A stretch of 64,000 nucleotides of DNA from Thermofilum uzonense (GTDB taxonomy: Archaea > Thermoproteota > Thermoprotei > Thermofilales > Thermofilaceae), in assembly GCF_000993805.1 (NCBI RefSeq), contig NZ_CP009961.1:272001-336000 (forward strand). The letters are read 5' to 3'. The notes under the pieces are model-generated. The model was not told where the DNA came from. It did not search any database and saw only the letters and a program-made list of their open reading frames with translations. Both the position numbers and the translations under genes were made by a program. Below are positions 1-7,890 of the stretch, one piece after another; the stretch's first letter is position 1; every line of letters begins with the position of its first letter.

Positions 1-257
1 ACACGCGAGACGAGCTCGCGAAAAATTCCAAGAGACTAGCTTTCGGTGTTATCTCTCCTGTTAAACCCAGTGTAGAGGATTATTCTTCTGTGCTTCAACT
101 TGCTCGTGAGGCTAGGGAGACTTACGGGGAAATGCTTCTCTTTTTGAAGCCTGACTGCGGCTTCGGCGGCTTGCGGGGAGTTTTGAATGGGCGTGAATAC
201 GAGGAGATTGTGCTTGAGAAGATGCGTGTTCTTGTAAAAGTCGCCTTAGAGGCGTGA
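1..257 (+). CDS. MetE-like methionine synthase, C-terminal end (partial)
   Basis: Only the last 84 codons are present; the gene begins before the window. The reading frame runs from base 3 to a TGA at 255-257. The fragment contains LKPDCGFGG, which matches the zinc-ligand segment (Asn/Lys-Pro-Asp-Cys-Gly) near the end of cobalamin-independent methionine synthases and related UROD/MetE-like methyltransferases. The preceding stretch (FGVISPVKPSVEDYSSV) fits the last strands and helices of that TIM barrel. Archaeal versions are short and lack the N-terminal half of bacterial MetE, but the length cannot be judged here. sfsA follows 4 nt downstream. The family call is fairly sure; the methyl donor and acceptor are not visible. 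Confidence 0.7.
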   Translation, partial: TRDELAKNSKRLAFGVISPVKPSVEDYSSVLQLAREARETYGEMLLFLKPDCGFGGLRGVLNGREYEEIVLEKMRVLVKVALEA

Positions 258-261
258 CAAA

Positions 262-951
262 TTGCTCTTACAGCTTGAGAGTCCAAGCATCTGCACTATT
301 GTACGTCGCGTTAACCGCTTCGTTGTCGAGGTTAAACACGCTTGGAAGCTTACCCGAGCCCATATAAACAATACAGGAAGGCTACTTGAATACATCAAGG
401 AGGGAAAAACCGCTTACTGTCTACCGCATAGGGGAAAGACTGAGTTTCGCTTGATAGCAGTAGATGAAGAAGGGAGCGGGGCTCTCATAGACACGCAGCT
501 ACAGATGAAGAGCTTTGAGGAAGCAGTTAGAAGGGGACTTCTTGATTGGGCTAAGTGCGAAATTGTTTCCAGAGCCCCAAGAGTCGGCTCGTCTAAACTA
601 GACTACCTCCTCTCGTGTGGAGGATACAAGGTTTTTACAGAGCTTAAGAGTGCGGTTCTAAGGCAAGACGGATATGCAATGTACCCCGACTGTCCAACCT
701 TAAGGGGTAGAAGACATATATGGGAACTAATAGAGCTCGCCAGAATTGGCCATAAAGCGCTTATAGTGTTTGTTGCCGGTATACGAGGAGTTACAGCTTT
801 CAAACCCTATGTGGAGGGGGACGCGGAGGTGGCGAGGCTCTTAAAAATGGCTTATGAGAGTGGGGTGGGGATAAGGGCTTTCTCGGTTTACTATGAGCCA
901 GAGACTTCTAAGATAATTCTGGATAAAAGTAGCCTGGAAATAGTCTTATAG
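262..951 (+). CDS. sfsA: SfsA family protein
   Basis: A 229-residue SfsA homologue, the usual length for the family. The N-terminal OB-like part carries the typical RFVVEVK...NNTGRLLEYI pattern. The C-terminal part has the LDYLL...FTELKSA...YPDCPTLRGRRH core, which resembles a PD-(D/E)xK nuclease-like fold. E. coli SfsA was named for stimulation of sugar fermentation and binds DNA; its biochemical role is unsettled. The start is TTG at 262, four bases after the MetE-like stop, with a purine-rich GAGGCGTGA just upstream, so the two genes are probably cotranscribed. It converges with the AOR gene, leaving only 3 nt between the stops. Confidence 0.85.
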   Translation: MLLQLESPSICTIVRRVNRFVVEVKHAWKLTRAHINNTGRLLEYIKEGKTAYCLPHRGKTEFRLIAVDEEGSGALIDTQLQMKSFEEAVRRGLLDWAKCEIVSRAPRVGSSKLDYLLSCGGYKVFTELKSAVLRQDGYAMYPDCPTLRGRRHIWELIELARIGHKALIVFVAGIRGVTAFKPYVEGDAEVARLLKMAYESGVGIRAFSVYYEPETSKIILDKSSLEIVL

Positions 952-954
952 TAT

Positions 955-2721
955 TCAAGTACTCAGCATTTGCTTTATAAGCGTGGCGTACTCTCTTTTT
1001 GCCTCTTCCATGAAATCTACGCTCAGAAACCCGTGTGGTGTAGGAGTTTCAAATATTCTCTTTGGAAACTCAACACTTTCCGGGTCGAAGCCCTCACGAA
1101 CCTTCAGCTTGTACTTTTCGCTTAAAATCTTCCTGCCAAGTTCGCTTAGATCTTTTTCTTGGAGCTCAAAGCCTAGTGGTTTGAGGGCATCGAGTATAAT
1201 GTTGGGCTTGTATATTTCTCTGGCGAAGAGACATATCACGAGACTTGTTAGAACTTGTCTCCAGGCTTCTTCTTCCAACAATGCTGTGACCACTTCACGT
1301 GGAGAGGGCTGTTTACCGAGAGTTTTCTGGTCGTAGGAGTAGCCAGCACTATCTAGGTGGCTATGCCTAGCACCGAAAGAGTAGTTTAGGTATGCCGCAG
1401 GCCCAGTATGATAGCCTGCCATCTCATTGCCGGAGAAAGCGAGCGCGAATTCTTTTCCGCCGAAACGCTCTGATGCGAACTTTACACCCCTAGCCATGGC
1501 TTTATATAGTTCCGTGGGCTGTTCAGCTATCTTTTTAACCGCCTCGATATAGACGTTGTAGTTCCCCCAATCGAGTTCCAAGCCATCGAGATCTTCCTTG
1601 CTAATTAAACCTCTTTTGTAAGCCTCAGTCGCCCAGGCAAGTACCACTCCGGTAGTCATAGCATCAAGCCCGTAGGCTTCTACCGTGTCGATGAGTCTTA
1701 ATAGGCCCTCAGGTTCACGGGCGCCGAGCATCGAGCCAAGGGCATAGATAGGTTCATAGTCATAGCCTATAAAGGTGGTTTTATAGAAGTAAGGTTCCTC
1801 CTCGTAAGGTTCCCGGAGTACAGCGAGATGTATGCAAGCAACAGGGCAGTGCGCGCATGAAACTCTTCTTCCGAGATATTTTTCGGCTAGGTATTCTCCC
1901 GATATCTTTTCGGCAGTGTCAAGGCTGGCTTGTTGAAGGTTAAATGACGGCAAGGCTCTGATAGCGTTTAACTGTAGGACGTTGACCGGTGTTCCGAGAT
2001 CATGGTACTTCTTCATGAGCGGGCTTTCTACAATTAGGCGGAATATCTTGTCATATGCTTCACGGTAGGCTCTTTTGTCAGCGACTTGTATCGACGACTT
2101 TCCTGAGATCACTAAAGCCTTCAGGCGTTTACTTCCAAAAACGGCTCCTAGCCCGAGCCTACCAAAATGCCGATAAGTCTCTGTTATAACGTTGGCATAG
2201 CTTACCATTTTTTCACCAGCCTTCCCGATACGCATTATAGCTCTGAGGCCCGAACCGGGCTCGACTTCTCGTATAATCCTGCCGACCGTGTAGCTACTCG
2301 ACATGCCCCACAACGCGCGTGCATCTCTGAAATAGACTTTATCTCCTTGAACTGAGACCCAAACAGGTAAATCGCTAGCTCCCTTTATCACTATGGCCCC
2401 GTAACCGGCAAGTCTTATGGCGACAGCGCTTCTCCCGCCCGCATGGCTTTCACCAAGGTTTCCAGTGTGTGGGCTCTTGAAAACGGCTACAGTTTTTGAA
2501 GCTGTGGGGTAAAGTGCGGTAAAGGGGCCCACTGCGAATACGATGACGTTTTCAGGGTCTAGGGGGTGCGTATTGCGTGGGAGCTCTTCCTCGAGAAGTT
2601 TTACGGCGACACCGGTTCCTCCTAGATATTCTTCGAAGAGATCGCTACGATCCTCTGTCCAGAACTTCTTGCTGGTTAGATCGATATACAATACCCTGCC
2701 AAGAGTACCGAGGACTGGCAT
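955..2721 (-). CDS. Aldehyde:ferredoxin oxidoreductase family protein (tungsten/molybdenum)
   Basis: A 588-residue member of the AOR family, which oxidises aldehydes to carboxylic acids using a bis-pterin tungsten (or molybdenum) cofactor and a [4Fe-4S] cluster. The N-terminal domain shows the family opening (GRVLYIDL, EYLGGTGVA) and the conserved ESHAGG segment. The cluster ligands appear as CAHCPVAC near residue 290 with a fourth cysteine (VICLFARE) near residue 510. Length is close to the usual 600-620. It lies 5 nt after a gene for a four-cluster ferredoxin subunit, the arrangement of heteromeric AOR/WOR5-type enzymes. The substrate cannot be told from the sequence. Confidence 0.9.
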   Translation of the reverse strand: MPVLGTLGRVLYIDLTSKKFWTEDRSDLFEEYLGGTGVAVKLLEEELPRNTHPLDPENVIVFAVGPFTALYPTASKTVAVFKSPHTGNLGESHAGGRSAVAIRLAGYGAIVIKGASDLPVWVSVQGDKVYFRDARALWGMSSSYTVGRIIREVEPGSGLRAIMRIGKAGEKMVSYANVITETYRHFGRLGLGAVFGSKRLKALVISGKSSIQVADKRAYREAYDKIFRLIVESPLMKKYHDLGTPVNVLQLNAIRALPSFNLQQASLDTAEKISGEYLAEKYLGRRVSCAHCPVACIHLAVLREPYEEEPYFYKTTFIGYDYEPIYALGSMLGAREPEGLLRLIDTVEAYGLDAMTTGVVLAWATEAYKRGLISKEDLDGLELDWGNYNVYIEAVKKIAEQPTELYKAMARGVKFASERFGGKEFALAFSGNEMAGYHTGPAAYLNYSFGARHSHLDSAGYSYDQKTLGKQPSPREVVTALLEEEAWRQVLTSLVICLFAREIYKPNIILDALKPLGFELQEKDLSELGRKILSEKYKLKVREGFDPESVEFPKRIFETPTPHGFLSVDFMEEAKREYATLIKQMLST

Positions 2722-2726
2722 TCAGA

Positions 2727-3122
2727 TCACCTTGCTAGAGTTAGGACACCATAAGGACAATAGTTCGTGCAGTAACCGCAGTGGACGCAAATAATAGGCT
2801 TATTCATCTCGTAATCCCACATTACGGCACCAATTGGACAGGCCCTCAGGCAGTTTCCACAGCCTATACACTTGGAAGAGTTCAAAATAACACCCCCATC
2901 CTTACGTTTCACAAGTGCGCCTGTAGGGCATGCAGCCTCACAGGACGGCTCCTCACACCCCCTACAAACAACAACCTTATAGCCCCTCTCAACGCCCCCT
3001 ATACTCGAAACATGAATGGCAGACTTGGCAAGGCCTCCCTCCCCAAATCTTCGGGAACAAGCAAACATACAGGACATGCAGCCTACACACTTGTCTACAT
3101 CCTGAACTGTTAACCTCGTCAC
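2727..3122 (-). CDS. Four-[4Fe-4S] ferredoxin-like electron-transfer subunit of the AOR
   Basis: A 131-residue polyferredoxin with four cysteine groups: CVGCMSCMFAC, CRGCEEPSCEAAC, CIGCGNCLRAC and CVHCGYCTNYC. This is the DmsB/HycB-type pattern of four cubane clusters. It lies directly upstream of the AOR gene on the same strand, so it probably carries electrons from the tungsten site. The start is a GTG at 3122; a TATA-like GTATAATTT lies about 25 nt upstream on the minus strand, so the transcript is probably leaderless and this gene leads the AOR operon. It shares a divergent promoter region with the CBS gene. Confidence 0.88.
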   Translation of the reverse strand: MTRLTVQDVDKCVGCMSCMFACSRRFGEGGLAKSAIHVSSIGGVERGYKVVVCRGCEEPSCEAACPTGALVKRKDGGVILNSSKCIGCGNCLRACPIGAVMWDYEMNKPIICVHCGYCTNYCPYGVLTLAR

Positions 3123-3184
3123 AATAACTTAATGAAACCGTCTAAATTATACCTATCTACGTAATATCTTATCTTAAAAAGAGG

Positions 3185-3195
3185 TTTTTATATAG
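3185..3195 (+). promoter_or_regulatory. TATA element of the CBS/HPF-like gene
   Basis: TTTTTATATAG is centred about 25 nt before the ATG at 3216. This is the spacing expected for a leaderless archaeal transcript. Confidence 0.55.
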
Positions 3196-3215
3196 CTTCA
3201 GCCTATTAATAACTG

Positions 3216-4346
3216 ATGGTAGAATCTACTCCTCCCCTCGATAATCTTCTAGTCCGATTAGAACCTCTCACTCATGCCCGAACAGTCTCACTAGCCGCGG
3301 AAAAGATGTGGCAAAACGAGATACCCGTTGTAGCCGTAGTAGACGACGAGAAAAAATATCTGGGAGTGGTGTCTATCTTCACGCTCCTGAGGTCTCGTGC
3401 ACACGGCGAGACAAAGCTCAAGAATTTAGTCGAGAAAGCCCCCCTCGTCCAGTGGCCCTCCGACCCCGTAAGTATTGCACAAATCTTTGCACGTACAGGT
3501 CTACCAGGATTAGCAGTCATCGAGAAGGGAAGCATTATTGGAGTAGTACATGCAAGACGAGTAATCTATGCTCTTAAATTGGCTCCAAAGGTGCCCGCAC
3601 GACACATAATGTACCCCATAGAGCCCCTCAAGCCCGATGACAGCGTTGAGAAAGCCAGGAAGCTTATAGCAGAGATCGGACTTAGGCTCGTTCCTGTAGC
3701 CCATGACGGTAGACTAGTGGGCGCGGTGAGGGTATACGACCTTGTGAACTTTATATACAACACGCCACTTCGCAGGGACAAGCTAGGCGAGGTAAAGGGA
3801 GAGGTAGAATACTTCCTTGATCAACCAGTACACAAGATAATGATGTCTCCTCAGAGAACAGTTAATGTGGACGGTGTACCTACCATTGAAGATATCGCCG
3901 AGGGAGCTATTGTCTTGGACCCTAAACAAAATGTTGTGGGTGTTATATCCCCCTATCTGTTTATAAGGCGTCTCCTACCGGAGGTTGAGGAAGCCAAACT
4001 ACCTATAAGAATCGAAGGGTTAGATGAACTAGACTTTATAGAGAGAAACCTTGTCACAAGAAAAACTGTCGACATAGCGAAAAGCGTTGCGGCGCGAGCT
4101 AATCTTCTAGAATTCTCGGTAGTCTTAAAGCCACGCGAGAAAGCTGGTGAGAGGCGGAGATATGACGTCCGGGTTTCGATAAAGCTAGATAAAGGCTCTT
4201 ATACCGCGTCTACCTCTGGCTGGGATGTTGTACAGGCGGTCTTCGAGTCACTAGAGCTTGCCTACAAGAATTTCGCGAAGACAAAGGAAAAGAAGAGAGA
4301 ACGTGTAATAGATCTTGCTCGTTTAAGGAAGAGGATAGGGTTTTAG
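3216..4346 (+). CDS. CBS-domain protein with C-terminal HPF/RaiA-like domain
   Basis: A 376-residue soluble protein. Residues 1-250 hold four CBS-like repeats, seen as recurring V-P-V-V/G-V-V units (IPVVAVVDD...GVVSIFTLL, GLAVIEKG...GVVHARRVI, RLVPVAHDG...GAVRVYDLV, and a weaker fourth). CBS pairs usually bind adenine nucleotides. The last ~100 residues have the beta-alpha-beta-beta-beta-alpha pattern of ribosome hibernation factors: LEFSVVLKP, YDVRVSIKL, YTASTSG, then a long amphipathic helix and a basic tail. The domain assignment is by pattern only. The ATG at 3216 is 25 nt below a TATA box. A role in energy-dependent ribosome silencing is inference. Confidence 0.65.
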   Translation: MVESTPPLDNLLVRLEPLTHARTVSLAAEKMWQNEIPVVAVVDDEKKYLGVVSIFTLLRSRAHGETKLKNLVEKAPLVQWPSDPVSIAQIFARTGLPGLAVIEKGSIIGVVHARRVIYALKLAPKVPARHIMYPIEPLKPDDSVEKARKLIAEIGLRLVPVAHDGRLVGAVRVYDLVNFIYNTPLRRDKLGEVKGEVEYFLDQPVHKIMMSPQRTVNVDGVPTIEDIAEGAIVLDPKQNVVGVISPYLFIRRLLPEVEEAKLPIRIEGLDELDFIERNLVTRKTVDIAKSVAARANLLEFSVVLKPREKAGERRRYDVRVSIKLDKGSYTASTSGWDVVQAVFESLELAYKNFAKTKEKKRERVIDLARLRKRIGF

Positions 4347-4356
4347 CTAAGATTAG

Positions 4357-4364
4357 CTATATAG
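4357..4364 (+). promoter_or_regulatory. TATA element of the phosphoribosyltransferase gene
   Basis: CTATATAG is centred about 27 nt before the ATG at 4388. This supports that ATG over the TTG at 4382. Confidence 0.45.
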
Positions 4365-4387
4365 TTCGATTTTTCTATTATTTGGGT

Positions 4388-5035
4388 ATGGTCGAGGTTT
4401 TCCGAGATAGGCTTCACGCCGGAAGGCTTCTAGGGGAAAAATTATTATCGCTTAGGAAAACCTGGGAGAAAGCTATAGTACTGGGCATACCTAGGGGTGG
4501 GGTTGTAACTGCGAAAGCAGTAGCTGAGAAGCTAGGAGTACCCCTAAACGCAATAGTTTCGAGGAAGCTTCGAGCCCCCGGCAACCCGGAGCTTGGAATC
4601 GGAGCTGTAAGCGAGTATGACGCCCTCTGGATTAATCAGGGTTTGGTAGAGGAACTAGGAATTAGTGAGGAATACTTGAACCAGGAGATATCGTTTCAAC
4701 GAAAACGTGTATCGGAATACGTAGCTAAATTCAGAGGTGGTCTCGCGCTACAGATACCAGGGCTTGATGCGATTATTGTTGACGATGGGATTGCTACAGG
4801 TGCAACAGTAATAGTGGCTGCGATCGCGGCACGTAGAGCGGGTGCCTCAAGAGTAATAATTGCTACTCCTGTAATTTCAGATGACGTAGTGAGCCTTGTT
4901 AGGGAATACTGTGACGAGCTTGTGTGGGTTCATAAGCCGCTTCTACTCTACGCAGTAGGAATGTACTACCAAGATTTTAGCGAAGTTACAGATGAACAAG
5001 TTGTAGACATCTTAAAACATCTCCAGCCAAGTTAA
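4388..5035 (+). CDS. Phosphoribosyltransferase-domain protein
   Basis: A 215-residue type I phosphoribosyltransferase fold protein of the COG1926 kind. The PRPP-binding motif is clear (AIIVDDGIATGATVIVA, near residue 125). The N-terminal region FRDRLHAGRLLGEKL and the SRKLRAPGNPELGIGAV segment are typical of this uncharacterised group, not of a purine or pyrimidine salvage enzyme. The substrate is unknown. The ATG at 4388 is preferred to a TTG two codons upstream because it sits at leaderless distance from a TATA box. It converges with sua5, whose stop is about 20 nt away. Confidence 0.8.
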   Translation: MVEVFRDRLHAGRLLGEKLLSLRKTWEKAIVLGIPRGGVVTAKAVAEKLGVPLNAIVSRKLRAPGNPELGIGAVSEYDALWINQGLVEELGISEEYLNQEISFQRKRVSEYVAKFRGGLALQIPGLDAIIVDDGIATGATVIVAAIAARRAGASRVIIATPVISDDVVSLVREYCDELVWVHKPLLLYAVGMYYQDFSEVTDEQVVDILKHLQPS

Positions 5036-5057
5036 AAACGAGAAATTATTCCTGTTG

Positions 5058-6134
5058 TTACACAGCATTTACAACGTTATGACCCGAGGCTTTTCTAAGC
5101 CTATTCATTACCGTCAACCCCAAACCTTTTTCCTCGAAGCCTTCAGCCACAATAAACTCGACGCCTAACTCGTCCATAGATCTTAAAGCCTTAAAGAGAT
5201 TCCTAGCAATGATAAAGCTGTCGCTACGTGGACCTAGACTAACCACCAATCCGAGTCCTTCATATCTGTGTGCTGTCTCATCACTGCATAAAATCCCGAC
5301 CTTGACTCCTCTAGAAATTTTCTTGAGAGCTATCTCCTTTACTTTTTCAACTAGCTTATCAAGGTTCTTATAATCTTCAGCTTCAACCAGGATCATTTCA
5401 GCCATAGGAGCATAATGCCTGTATTTTGTTCCCGGAGCAATAGCTTCTTCTGACTCCCGTATCCCACGAGCGAACTCAGGTACCGTTACCTTTACGCCCA
5501 AGGTCATTTCTATTTCTTCGATAGGTATGGCTCCTGGTCTTAGCAGGACGGGGGGCCAAAGGGTGATGTCAAGTATTGTTGACTCAACTCCATGGAGGGT
5601 TTCACCAGCATCAATTATTGCATCTATTTGGCCATTGAAATCTTCTATGACATGTCGGGCATGAGTGGGAGAAGGTCTTCCAGATCTATTCGCGCTAGGG
5701 GCTGCAACGGGTTTCCCTAATTCCTTGATCAGTAATTGTGCTACGCGATGCGCTGGAACCCTGACAGCTACTTTAGGCAGGCCGGCTGTGACCTCACTAA
5801 GCACCTGCTCCGCCTTTGGCAGGATCAGTGTTAGTGGTCCAGGCCAAAACTTTTCAATAAGCTTGTAGGCATAGGAGGGGATATTCCTGGAGACTCTCGG
5901 CAACCACTCAGGGTCAGCGAGATGTAGTATGAGTGGGTTATCTGGTGGTCTGTTCTTAACCTTGAAGATTTTGAGTACCGCTTCACGTATATCAGCTGCG
6001 GCCCCCAATCCGTAGACGGTTTCTGTGGGGAAGGCGACAAGTCCGCCCTCTGCAAGAATGCGGGCTGCTTCTCTAATCACGTTAATTGAAGGGTTTTGAG
6101 GATCGACTTTAAGGATCAGAGTCTTCGGTCTCAT
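5058..6134 (-). CDS. sua5: L-threonylcarbamoyladenylate synthase (Sua5 type)
   Basis: This enzyme makes threonylcarbamoyl-AMP from threonine, bicarbonate and ATP, the first step of the universal t6A37 tRNA modification. At 358 residues it has both the YrdC domain (about 1-215) and the C-terminal Sua5 domain, unlike the short bacterial TsaC. Visible motifs are GGLVAFPTETVYGLG, the KNRPPDNPL substrate loop, PSANRSGRPSPT, and the linker GTKYRHYAP that leads into the Sua5 domain. It is transcribed divergently from the membrane kinase-like gene. Confidence 0.95.
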   Translation of the reverse strand: MRPKTLILKVDPQNPSINVIREAARILAEGGLVAFPTETVYGLGAAADIREAVLKIFKVKNRPPDNPLILHLADPEWLPRVSRNIPSYAYKLIEKFWPGPLTLILPKAEQVLSEVTAGLPKVAVRVPAHRVAQLLIKELGKPVAAPSANRSGRPSPTHARHVIEDFNGQIDAIIDAGETLHGVESTILDITLWPPVLLRPGAIPIEEIEMTLGVKVTVPEFARGIRESEEAIAPGTKYRHYAPMAEMILVEAEDYKNLDKLVEKVKEIALKKISRGVKVGILCSDETAHRYEGLGLVVSLGPRSDSFIIARNLFKALRSMDELGVEFIVAEGFEEKGLGLTVMNRLRKASGHNVVNAV

Positions 6135-6257
6135 CTTCCAGGACTTTTCACCCTAAGGGAATTAAAATAAATATCTGTCCAGGTGTTTGTGATGTGGAAG
6201 AAATTAAGAATGTAATTTGGTTTATTCGGCGATTGACGTATTTTTAGAAAGCAATCG

Positions 6258-6265
6258 TTATATAG
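6258..6265 (+). promoter_or_regulatory. TATA element that decides the start of the kinase-like membrane gene
   Basis: TTATATAG would place the transcript start near 6287-6290. That is downstream of the more distal in-frame TTG (6217) and just before the ATG at 6298. Confidence 0.5.
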
Positions 6266-6297
6266 AGGGTTCTTTTCATCTTACACTGATACATCTT

Positions 6298-6996
6298 ATG
6301 ATAAATATAAACGAGGTAGTGTATGCAGCCCTACTATTTGTCTGGGTAATGTTCGTAGTAACAGTAATTGCGAAGCTAACATATGAGTTCTTTACTAAGC
6401 GCGGAGAAAGCCATAAGGTGGCCATTTATTATTCAAGAAAAGTGATACACATACTAGCAGGCGGAGTAGTGGCTCTCGTTGTCGCATTATACCCCCTATT
6501 TTCAACCCCAGCATTACCATTCGCCTTAGGGCTTCTCCTCGCATTGTTGACGTATATCCCGCATAAAACTGGTAAACTCATGTATTGGTTCCAAGACCCG
6601 GACAATATCTACGAAGTGGATTTCTGCATCATGTGGGCTATCTTTATAACTCTAGGCTGGTTTGCGGGCAACCAGCTAGGATATAATCACCCGTTCTTGT
6701 TCGGTGCATTACCGCTACTTTTCATGGCCGTAGGGGACGGCGTCACGGGAATAGTCAGGAATGCTCTCTTTAAGAGAAGGATAAAGCATTGGAGCGGAAA
6801 TCTTGCAATGTTCATAGTGAGCGCTGCTATGGCTATCGCCTTAAATTTCGGACTCTCAGGAGTACTTTCGGCTCTGGCGGCGAGTTTTATTGAAAGAGTT
6901 GAGTACATAGGAGGCGTAAGGCTAGATGACAATATAACAGTACCTATCGTCTCTTTCACGACTCTATACCTTCTCCAGTCCCTTGGAATCTTTTAA
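6298..6996 (+). CDS. Dolichol/phytol kinase-like (SEC59/DGK1/VTE5 family) membrane protein
   Basis: A 232-residue polytopic membrane protein. It has the family signatures RKVIHILAGG near the N terminus and GDGVTGIVRN followed by a basic residue cluster and W-S-G-N-LAMF, as in CTP-dependent lipid (dolichol, phytol, diacylglycerol) kinases. About six or seven hydrophobic segments are visible. In archaea such proteins are candidates for polyprenol or geranylgeraniol phosphorylation, but the substrate here is inferred. The ATG at 6298 is preferred over an in-frame TTG at 6217 because the TATA element lies between them. A T7 run follows the gene. Confidence 0.75.
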   Translation: MININEVVYAALLFVWVMFVVTVIAKLTYEFFTKRGESHKVAIYYSRKVIHILAGGVVALVVALYPLFSTPALPFALGLLLALLTYIPHKTGKLMYWFQDPDNIYEVDFCIMWAIFITLGWFAGNQLGYNHPFLFGALPLLFMAVGDGVTGIVRNALFKRRIKHWSGNLAMFIVSAAMAIALNFGLSGVLSALAASFIERVEYIGGVRLDDNITVPIVSFTTLYLLQSLGIF

Positions 6997-7005
6997 GCTA
7001 TCTCC

Positions 7006-7012
7006 TTTTTTT
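7006..7012 (+). terminator. Poly-T terminator
   Basis: A run of seven T residues begins 10 nt after the kinase-like gene's stop, a typical archaeal intrinsic termination signal. Confidence 0.4.
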
Positions 7013-7087
7013 AAAACAAATCCTGCAACTGGGTAGTCCTTTATCTATTAGGATCACGATCTTTAAAGTATGATTTCCTAACCGAAA

Positions 7088-7097
7088 TTTATTTAAA
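7088..7097 (+). promoter_or_regulatory. TATA element of the peroxiredoxin gene
   Basis: TTTATTTAAA preceded by a purine-rich BRE-like ACCGAAA gives an expected start site near 7118. That leaves a short leader carrying the Shine-Dalgarno sequence at 7127. Confidence 0.5.
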
Positions 7098-7126
7098 CCT
7101 AAAAAAGTATTATGAACAGCAAAAAA

Positions 7127-7132
7127 GGGTGA
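7127..7132 (+). promoter_or_regulatory. Shine-Dalgarno GGGTGA deciding the peroxiredoxin start
   Basis: GGGTGA lies 5 nt before the ATG at 7138. The upstream in-frame GTG (7129) is itself part of this ribosome-binding site and so is unlikely to be the start. Confidence 0.7.
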
Positions 7133-7137
7133 AAACA

Positions 7138-7797
7138 ATGTCAGAAGGAAGAATCCCCTTGTTAGGAGAAAAGATACCCTCGATGGAAGTTAAGACTACT
7201 CACGGAACAATTACTTTCCCTGATCACTATAAAGGAAAATGGATAGTGTTATTCAGCCATCCAGCAGACTTTACGCCTGTCTGCACCACGGAATTTGTAG
7301 CCTTCCAGAAGAGATTTGAGGAATTCCAGAAGCTTAATGTACAGCTTATCGGTCTAAGCATCGACCAGGTATTCAGTCATATAAAGTGGGTTGAATGGAT
7401 AAAGGAGAAGCTAGGCGTCGAGATAAAGTTCCCCATAATCGCTGACGATACAGGTGAGGTTGCCAAGAAGTTTGGGATGATACACCCTGGCAAGGGCACG
7501 AACACTGTCCGAGCTGTATTCATCATCGACCCAAACGGTGTACTTAGAGCTATGCTGTACTACCCACAGGAGTTAGGCAGGAACATAGACGAAATCCTCA
7601 GAATGATTAAAGGACTGCAAACTGCTGACAAGCACGGCGTAACGATACCCGCGAACTGGCCCAACAATGAACTAATAGGTGACCACGTAATAGTTCCGCC
7701 TGCCGCCGACGAGAAAACAGCTAAGGAAAGATTGGAAAAGGCCGCGAAAAAAGAGATCGAGTGCTACGACTGGTGGTTCTGCCACAAGAAAGCCTAA
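7138..7797 (+). CDS. Peroxiredoxin, archaeal Prx6 type
   Basis: A thiol peroxidase that reduces hydrogen peroxide and organic peroxides in the cytoplasm; 219 residues. The peroxidatic cysteine is Cys49 in [13 protein letters not shown]. Two more cysteines, Cys209 and Cys215 in the C-terminal extension (ECYDWWFC), match the pair seen in other crenarchaeal enzymes, where they take part in thiol exchange. The C-terminal arm ([16 protein letters not shown]) is typical of this decamer-forming group. It stands alone with its own TATA box and a T-rich end. Confidence 0.95.
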   Translation: MSEGRIPLLGEKIPSMEVKTTHGTITFPDHYKGKWIVLFSHPADFTPVCTTEFVAFQKRFEEFQKLNVQLIGLSIDQVFSHIKWVEWIKEKLGVEIKFPIIADDTGEVAKKFGMIHPGKGTNTVRAVFIIDPNGVLRAMLYYPQELGRNIDEILRMIKGLQTADKHGVTIPANWPNNELIGDHVIVPPAADEKTAKERLEKAAKKEIECYDWWFCHKKA

Positions 7798-7860
7798 AAT
7801 AAAACTAATTTTTCTTCTTTTATCTGATAGTTTTACTTTCACCAAACTTTTACATCACAA

Positions 7861-7868
7861 TTTTATAC
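7861..7868 (+). promoter_or_regulatory. TATA element of the nurA-herA-mre11-rad50 operon
   Basis: TTTTATAC is centred 26 nt before the GTG at 7891, so the operon transcript is probably leaderless. Confidence 0.5.
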
Positions 7869-7890
7869 ACATTGTATAGATTATGCATAC

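Noticed and set aside
6217-6297. N-terminal extension of the kinase-like membrane protein from a TTG
   Set aside because: The TATA element at 6258-6265 lies inside this stretch, so the transcript would begin after the TTG.
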